A DNA stretch of 64,000 nucleotides from Cryobacterium psychrotolerans. GTDB lineage: Bacteria > Actinomycetota > Actinomycetes > Actinomycetales > Microbacteriaceae. Below, piece after piece: positions 60,010 through 64,000 of the stretch (position 1 is its first letter; every line of letters starts with the position of its first letter). The notes below the pieces were generated by a model that saw only the letters and a list, made by a program, of their open reading frames with translations, had not been told where the DNA came from and made no database searches. The stretch lies in assembly GCF_900101115.1 (NCBI RefSeq), contig NZ_FNFU01000010.1, positions 1 to 64,000 on the forward strand, given 5' to 3'. A program made the translations under genes and the position numbers.

Positions 60010-60082
60010 TGACCCCAGCGGGATTCGAACCCGCGTTACCGCCGTGAGAGGGCGATGTCCTAGGCCGCTAAACGATGGGGCC
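60010..60082 (-). tRNA. tRNA-Glu (anticodon CTC)
   Basis: A complete 73-base cloverleaf reading leftwards. The acceptor stem GGCCCCA pairs with TGGGGTC (one G-U); the anticodon stem CGCC/GGCG encloses CTCTCAC, anticodon CTC; the T arm has GCGGGTTCGAATCCCGC. The CCA end is encoded in the genome at 60009-60007. It decodes GAG. Confidence 0.96.
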
Positions 60083-60138
60083 GTTTTTGCAACTTACCGA
60101 GTATGCCACACGGGAAGGGGCACCTCCAAACCGAGCGC

Positions 60139-61041
60139 CTAGGCGCAGATCAATAAGGCTCCAGGCTTCACGTCGACCTGCACCGGCAGGGGGCCGACCC
60201 GTTCCCCGTCGGCATAGGCGATCACCCCAGGGCCCTCGATCCGCACGCTCCGGCAGCGCGTCAGTTCCACCTGCGGCAGGTGCGTATGCGTTCCGGAGAA
60301 TACCTTCGGGAACACGCGCAGCAGGCCAAGCCGAGACAGCGGCTTAACGATGAACAGGTCGAGCAGTCCGTCGTCGATGACGGCGTCGGGGGCGATCAGC
60401 ATGCCCCCGCCCATGGACGTGTTGTTGGCGACGGAGATGAGCATCGCACTGAGGTTGCGCGGCACGCCGTCGACCGTGACCCGGTATGGGATCGGCCGGA
60501 ACGTCGCGAGTTCCCGGAGCATGGCGAGCGTGTACCGGCTCTTCCCCCTGGGCCGGCGCATCCGGTTGGCTCGCTCGTTGACGTTGGCGTCGAAGCCCGC
60601 GGACAGCACACCGACGTACCAGGTGGTGAGGTCGCCGTGCCGCACCAGGACCGCGTCGATCGCGCGGGGCGGCCGGGTGATCGCCGCCAGCAGGTGACGG
60701 ATGGCCGCTTCGGTGTCTTCGAGGGGAAGCCCCAGCCCCCTGGCGAAGTCATTGCCGGTTCCGCACGGAACGATCGCGAGGGGCAGGGACGTGCCGGCGA
60801 GCTCGTTCACGCCGAGGCTCACCATCCCGTCTCCACCGACGACGACGAGGAGGTCGACGCCGCCGGCAATGGTGGCCTGGACCTCGCGTCGAAGCAGGTC
60901 GATGTCGACCTCGGTCAACTCGGTCACGTCATGGCCCAGCTCGCGCAGCGCCGCCACGACCTTCGGACCGACGTCGCGCCGGCGCCCGAAGGACGCAAAC
61001 GCGTTGATGGCTACGGCAATCCGCAGAACGGGGTGTGGCAT
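60139..61041 (-). CDS. Diacylglycerol kinase-family lipid kinase
   Basis: A 300-residue protein of the DgkB/YegS family. The nucleotide-binding motifs are LLVVVGGDGMVSLGVNELAG and VPCGTGNDFARGLGLPLED. The C-terminal β-sandwich includes VANNTSMGGGMLIAPDAVID and ends GVIAYADGERVGPLPVQVDV. It phosphorylates a lipid such as diacylglycerol or sphingosine-like alcohols; the exact substrate cannot be told. It is 56 bases beyond the 5' end of tRNA-Glu, on the same strand. Confidence 0.92.
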   Translation of the reverse strand: MPHPVLRIAVAINAFASFGRRRDVGPKVVAALRELGHDVTELTEVDIDLLRREVQATIAGGVDLLVVVGGDGMVSLGVNELAGTSLPLAIVPCGTGNDFARGLGLPLEDTEAAIRHLLAAITRPPRAIDAVLVRHGDLTTWYVGVLSAGFDANVNERANRMRRPRGKSRYTLAMLRELATFRPIPYRVTVDGVPRNLSAMLISVANNTSMGGGMLIAPDAVIDDGLLDLFIVKPLSRLGLLRVFPKVFSGTHTHLPQVELTRCRSVRIEGPGVIAYADGERVGPLPVQVDVKPGALLICA

Positions 61042-61128
61042 ATCTCGAGTGTGGCGGTTCCCGCGCTCCGCGCCGACGCCCCGCTGGAGCGTGTTGCGCC
61101 GGTGTCGGATTGGGTATTAGCTCAGGGG

Positions 61129-61782
61129 ATGAAACTGACCAAGCTGGAACACGCCGCGCTCACCCTCGAGGTCTCCGGAAAAAGGCTCTTCATCGATCCG
61201 GGCTCCTTCACGACGGCCCTGACCGACACGGCGAATGCGGCCGGTGTCGTGATCACCCATGAGCACACCGACCACTGGACCCCGGAGCAGCTGGACCGCA
61301 TCCTCGCGATGAACCCCGACGTCCCCATCTACGGCCCGGCGGGCGTCGCGGCCGCAGCGACCGGCTACCACGTCACGGTCGTCGGCGACGGGGACACGGC
61401 GGAGGCCGGCCCGTTCACGCTGCGTTTCTTCGGGGCGCAGCACGCGGTCATCCACGAATCCATCCCGGTCGTCGACAACGTCGGCGTGCTCGTCAATGAC
61501 GAGTTCTACTACGCGGGAGACGCCTTCACCATTCCGGAGGGCGTGCAGGTCGGCACCCTCGCCGTGCCGGCCGGCGCGCCCTGGATGAAGATCTCCGAAG
61601 CGATGGACTACGTGCTCGCCCTCAAGCCCCGGCGGAGCTTCACGACCCACGAGATGGTGCTCTCCCGGGCCGGCAAGGACCTCTCGAACGCCCGGATCAA
61701 AGGCGTCACCGAACACGGCGGCGGGGAGTTCTTCCCGCTCGAGCCGAACGAGTCGCTCGAGCTCTACCCGGTCTGTGGCTAA
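61129..61782 (+). CDS. Metallo-β-lactamase-fold hydrolase
   Basis: A 217-residue MBL-fold protein of the UlaG-like group. Metal ligands are in VITHEHTDHWTPEQLDR, the later FYYAGDAFTIPEGVQ and RSFTTHEMVLSRAGKD. The β-lactamase or glyoxalase activity is not implied; the substrate is unknown. Its last two codons and stop (TGT GGC TAA) lie inside family 4 repeat copy 1, so the present C-terminus may have been set by that element. It is divergent from the lipid kinase. Confidence 0.88.
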   Translation: MKLTKLEHAALTLEVSGKRLFIDPGSFTTALTDTANAAGVVITHEHTDHWTPEQLDRILAMNPDVPIYGPAGVAAAATGYHVTVVGDGDTAEAGPFTLRFFGAQHAVIHESIPVVDNVGVLVNDEFYYAGDAFTIPEGVQVGTLAVPAGAPWMKISEAMDYVLALKPRRSFTTHEMVLSRAGKDLSNARIKGVTEHGGGEFFPLEPNESLELYPVCG

Positions 61783-61873
61783 CTCAGGAGATTCCGTCGG
61801 GTCGGCCACCGCGACCGCGTGATTCCGCGGGCTCGCCCCAGCCAGCTCCCGATTCTCCTGAGTTTGCCACAGG
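61774..61873. repeat. Family 4 palindromic repeat, copy 1 (100 bp)
   Basis: It begins TGTGGCTAACTCAGGAG and ends with the inverse CTCCTGAGTTTGCCACA plus GG, one mismatch between arms. It is about 88% identical over 100 bases to copy 2. It provides the stop codon of the preceding gene. Confidence 0.93.
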
Positions 61874-61936
61874 GCGCCCGCCGTGCCTTCGAGCCCGCCG
61901 GGATCGGCGCCGGCATCCGTCATCGCCGCCTCCGTC

Positions 61937-62036
61937 TGTGGCTAACTCAGGAGATTCCGTCGTGTCGCCGACCGCGACCGCGGGATTCCGCGGCGCCGCC
62001 CCGGCAATCTCCCGATTCTCCTGAGTTAGCAACAGG
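61937..62036. repeat. Family 4 palindromic repeat, copy 2 (100 bp)
   Basis: Same orientation as copy 1, 63 bases downstream of it. Arms TGTGGCTAACTCAGGAGA and TCTCCTGAGTTAGCAACA pair with one mismatch. Together the two copies fill most of the 326-base gap before the MMPL gene end; nothing else is seen there. Confidence 0.93.
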
Positions 62037-62108
62037 GTGCAGCCCTGTCACGCGGCCGGAAAAGGGCGCGCAAGCCGGTCCGAGCCAACTGCAGGACGGT
62101 GCGGGCGT

Positions 62109-64000
62109 CTACTCGCGCAGACCGAACCGGGCGTGGATGGGGTGCATCCAGCGCGGCGCCCACCACAGGTTCCGCTCCAGCGAGGTCATCACCGCCGGCA
62201 CGAGCAGGGTGCGCACGAGGGTGGCATCCAGCAGCACGGCCACGGCCAGGGCCACGCCGATCTCCTTCATCTGCATCAGCTCCCCGGTGGCGAATCCCGC
62301 GAACACAAGCACGATGATCAGACCGGCCGAGGTGATGATCCGGCCCGAGCTCTGCAGCCCGGTCTCGATCGCCAGCCGCGTGCTCTCCCCCTGCTCGTAG
62401 TGCTCCTTGATCCGGGAGAGCAGGAACATCTCGTAGTCCATGGCCAGGCCGAAGCCGAAGGTCAGCACGAGTGTCAGCACGAGGGCATCGACGCCGGCGA
62501 CATCGTCGGCGTTGAAACCCAGCACACCGGCGAGGTTGCCCTCCTGGAAGCCCCAGACGAGCACGCCGACGGCCGCCCCGAGGGAGATGACGCTGATCCC
62601 CAGCGCCGTGAGCGGGATGACCACGGACCCCGTCATCAGGAAGAGCAGGGCGAAGGTGGCGACGAAGACGATGAGGGCGGCCCACGGCGCCCCGCGCACC
62701 AGGGAATCGGTGTAGTCCACGGAGGCGGCATCCGAGCCGCCCACCCAGTTCTCGAAGTCGGGACGGTCCGCCCGGATTTCGCGCACGATATCGGAGCCCT
62801 GGTGTCTCTCGACCTCCACCCGGGACACCTTGTACCCGTTCAGCTCGACCGGAGCGGAGACATCCGTGACGCTCGGGATGGCCCGGACCTCTTCGGCCCA
62901 GGCCGCGGCGCCGGCCTCGTCGGTGTCGGACACCAGCTCCACCTGCGCCGGGGTCGCGAGCGGGAAGTGGTCCTCCAGCGCCGTCAGGAATTCGTACTGC
63001 GACGATGACGCCGGAATGACGTCATCCGAGGTGCTCGCCACGTTCAGGGCCAGCGCGGGGCTGCCGAGCAGCAGCAGGCCCACGATCCCGGCCAGCGCGA
63101 CCAGCGCGGGCTTGAGCTGGATGCCGCGGGTGAGCTTCGAGAAGAAGCCCTCGCGCGGCGCGACATCGCCGAACCGGCTGAGCAGCCCGCCGAGACCGGG
63201 GATGCGCGTCATCAGGCCGGGCTTCAGCAGCCGCTCGCCGAAGTACCCGAGCAGGGCCGGCACCAGCACAAGGCCGGTGAGGATCGCGATCAGCACCACG
63301 GACACGGCGCCAACGGCGATCGCCCGGATGATATTCGGCTCGAACACGAGCAGCCCCGCGGTGGCGATCGCGAAGGTCAGGCCCGAGTAGAGCACTGTGC
63401 GCCCGGCGGTGTTCACGGTCGCGCCGACGGCCTGCAGCATCAGTTCGTGGCGATCGAGTTTGGCCAGGTCCGGGGCCGTGCGGGCCCGGGCGACCAGCGC
63501 CCGGAACTCCTCGCGGAATCGGCTGACGATCAGCAGGCCGTAGTCGATGGAGAGACCGAGGCCGATCACGGTGATCACGTTCATCACAGTGATGTCGATC
63601 TCCATCAGGTACGTGAACGCGTAGAGCGACCCCAGGGCGCCGAGGATCGAGGCGATGGCCCCGATCAGCGGGATGCCCGCCGCCAGGAAGCCGCCGAAGA
63701 TGATCAGCATGACGAGCAGCGCGACCGGCAGCGCGATCAGTTCGCCCTTCTGCAGGTCTGCCTCCGCCACCGCGACCAGGGATTCAACGATGAGCGGACT
63801 TCCGCCCACCTCGACGGTGGCGTCGGTGTCCTGGGCGCGGATCTCGTCGGCCGCCGCGTCCAGGCGGTCCTCCACCTCGCGCAACAGGCTGTCACTGAGC
63901 GCCCCGTCGGTCGTCTCCATCGACGCGGTCAGCAGGAGCCCCGTGCCGTCGTCGGCGAGCAGGGGGGCGGCGGCCGGATTCGGCGAACCGCCCGGCAGCG
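62109..64000 (-). CDS. MMPL-family transporter (N-terminus beyond right edge)
   Basis: The frame is open from 62109 to the right edge (at least 630 residues); members are usually ~700-750 residues, so about 90 are missing. It has two sets of membrane helices typical of the RND/MMPL superfamily, with the proton-relay-type acidic residues in ITVIGLGLSIDYGLLIVSRF and LVLTFGFGLAMDYEMFLLSR. An outside loop of ~180 residues lies between them. MMPL proteins export lipids or other hydrophobic compounds; no cargo can be named. A 67-base spacer separates its 3' end from family 4 copy 2. Confidence 0.93.
   Translation of the reverse strand, partial: LPGGSPNPAAAPLLADDGTGLLLTASMETTDGALSDSLLREVEDRLDAAADEIRAQDTDATVEVGGSPLIVESLVAVAEADLQKGELIALPVALLVMLIIFGGFLAAGIPLIGAIASILGALGSLYAFTYLMEIDITVMNVITVIGLGLSIDYGLLIVSRFREEFRALVARARTAPDLAKLDRHELMLQAVGATVNTAGRTVLYSGLTFAIATAGLLVFEPNIIRAIAVGAVSVVLIAILTGLVLVPALLGYFGERLLKPGLMTRIPGLGGLLSRFGDVAPREGFFSKLTRGIQLKPALVALAGIVGLLLLGSPALALNVASTSDDVIPASSSQYEFLTALEDHFPLATPAQVELVSDTDEAGAAAWAEEVRAIPSVTDVSAPVELNGYKVSRVEVERHQGSDIVREIRADRPDFENWVGGSDAASVDYTDSLVRGAPWAALIVFVATFALLFLMTGSVVIPLTALGISVISLGAAVGVLVWGFQEGNLAGVLGFNADDVAGVDALVLTLVLTFGFGLAMDYEMFLLSRIKEHYEQGESTRLAIETGLQSSGRIITSAGLIIVLVFAGFATGELMQMKEIGVALAVAVLLDATLVRTLLVPAVMTSLERNLWWAPRWMHPIHARFGLRE

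Overview
The window is high-GC (roughly 68-70% by eye) DNA from an actinobacterium, most likely a member of the Microbacteriaceae; the genus cannot be fixed. The evidence is the codon usage, the gene order coaD-rpmF-rnc-mutM-smc-ftsY-ffh-rpsP-khpA-rimM-trmD-rplS-lepB-rnhB-DUF2469, the F420/deazaflavin-type enzymes, the DUF222/13E12 gene at the left edge, and the many TAnnnT -10 boxes lying 6-7 bases before start codons (leaderless genes). There are no rRNA genes, insertion sequences, phage genes or CRISPR arrays; one tRNA (Glu, CTC) is present.

Layout. 1-730: frameshifted DUF222/HNH-family gene cut by the window edge. 0.8-8.5 kb: a minus-strand ribosome, translation and secretion cluster (rpsP, khpA, rimM, trmD, rplS, lepB, rnhB, DUF2469, long-form gap). 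It is interrupted between rimM and trmD by a truncated DUF559 gene nested among palindromic repeats. 8.8-15.7 kb: a YbdK-type ligase, small membrane and DUF genes, an LLM oxidoreductase, a META lipoprotein, then ffh, DUF2004 and ftsY. 15.8-29.8 kb: a plus-strand island holding an FAD oxidase and a sulfate-assimilation and siroheme cluster (chelatase, nirA, cysH, cysD, cysN, a three-gene ABC importer, cysG, fprA, fdxA, a thioredoxin-reductase-like gene). Ten genes from nirA onward overlap or nearly abut. The island lies between ftsY and smc, which are close neighbours in many actinobacteria. 29.8-37.8 kb: DinB, smc, a GNAT gene, mutM, rnc, rpmF, DUF177. 37.8-42.7 kb: a transglutaminase-DUF58-MoxR module. 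42.7-49.7 kb: coaD, recG, TPR protein, rsmD, thiL, DUF3515 lipoprotein, ddl. 49.6-56.0 kb: gpsA, plsC-like gene, murA, leuD, leuC (with a leucine leader peptide) and a PP2C phosphatase. 56.1-64 kb: TerC protein, tdh-kbl threonine catabolism, tRNA-Glu, lipid kinase, metallo-hydrolase, and an MMPL transporter cut by the right edge.

How the genes work together. In the sulfur island, CysD/CysN make APS, CysH reduces APS to sulfite, and NirA reduces sulfite to sulfide. FprA and FdxA can carry electrons from NADPH to NirA. CysG and the CbiX-type chelatase can make its siroheme. The ABC importer probably brings in the sulfur source. The last gene looks like a thioredoxin reductase with a degenerate NADPH site next to a ferredoxin gene, so it may be ferredoxin-driven.

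The least explained material is non-coding: four families of intergenic palindromes, mostly at gene 3' ends, and a recurrent 15-bp-period tandem repeat at six loci, both coding and non-coding. The clearest regulatory discovery is a leaderless 16-residue leader peptide with four consecutive leucine codons and a 10-bp perfect hairpin upstream of leuCD.
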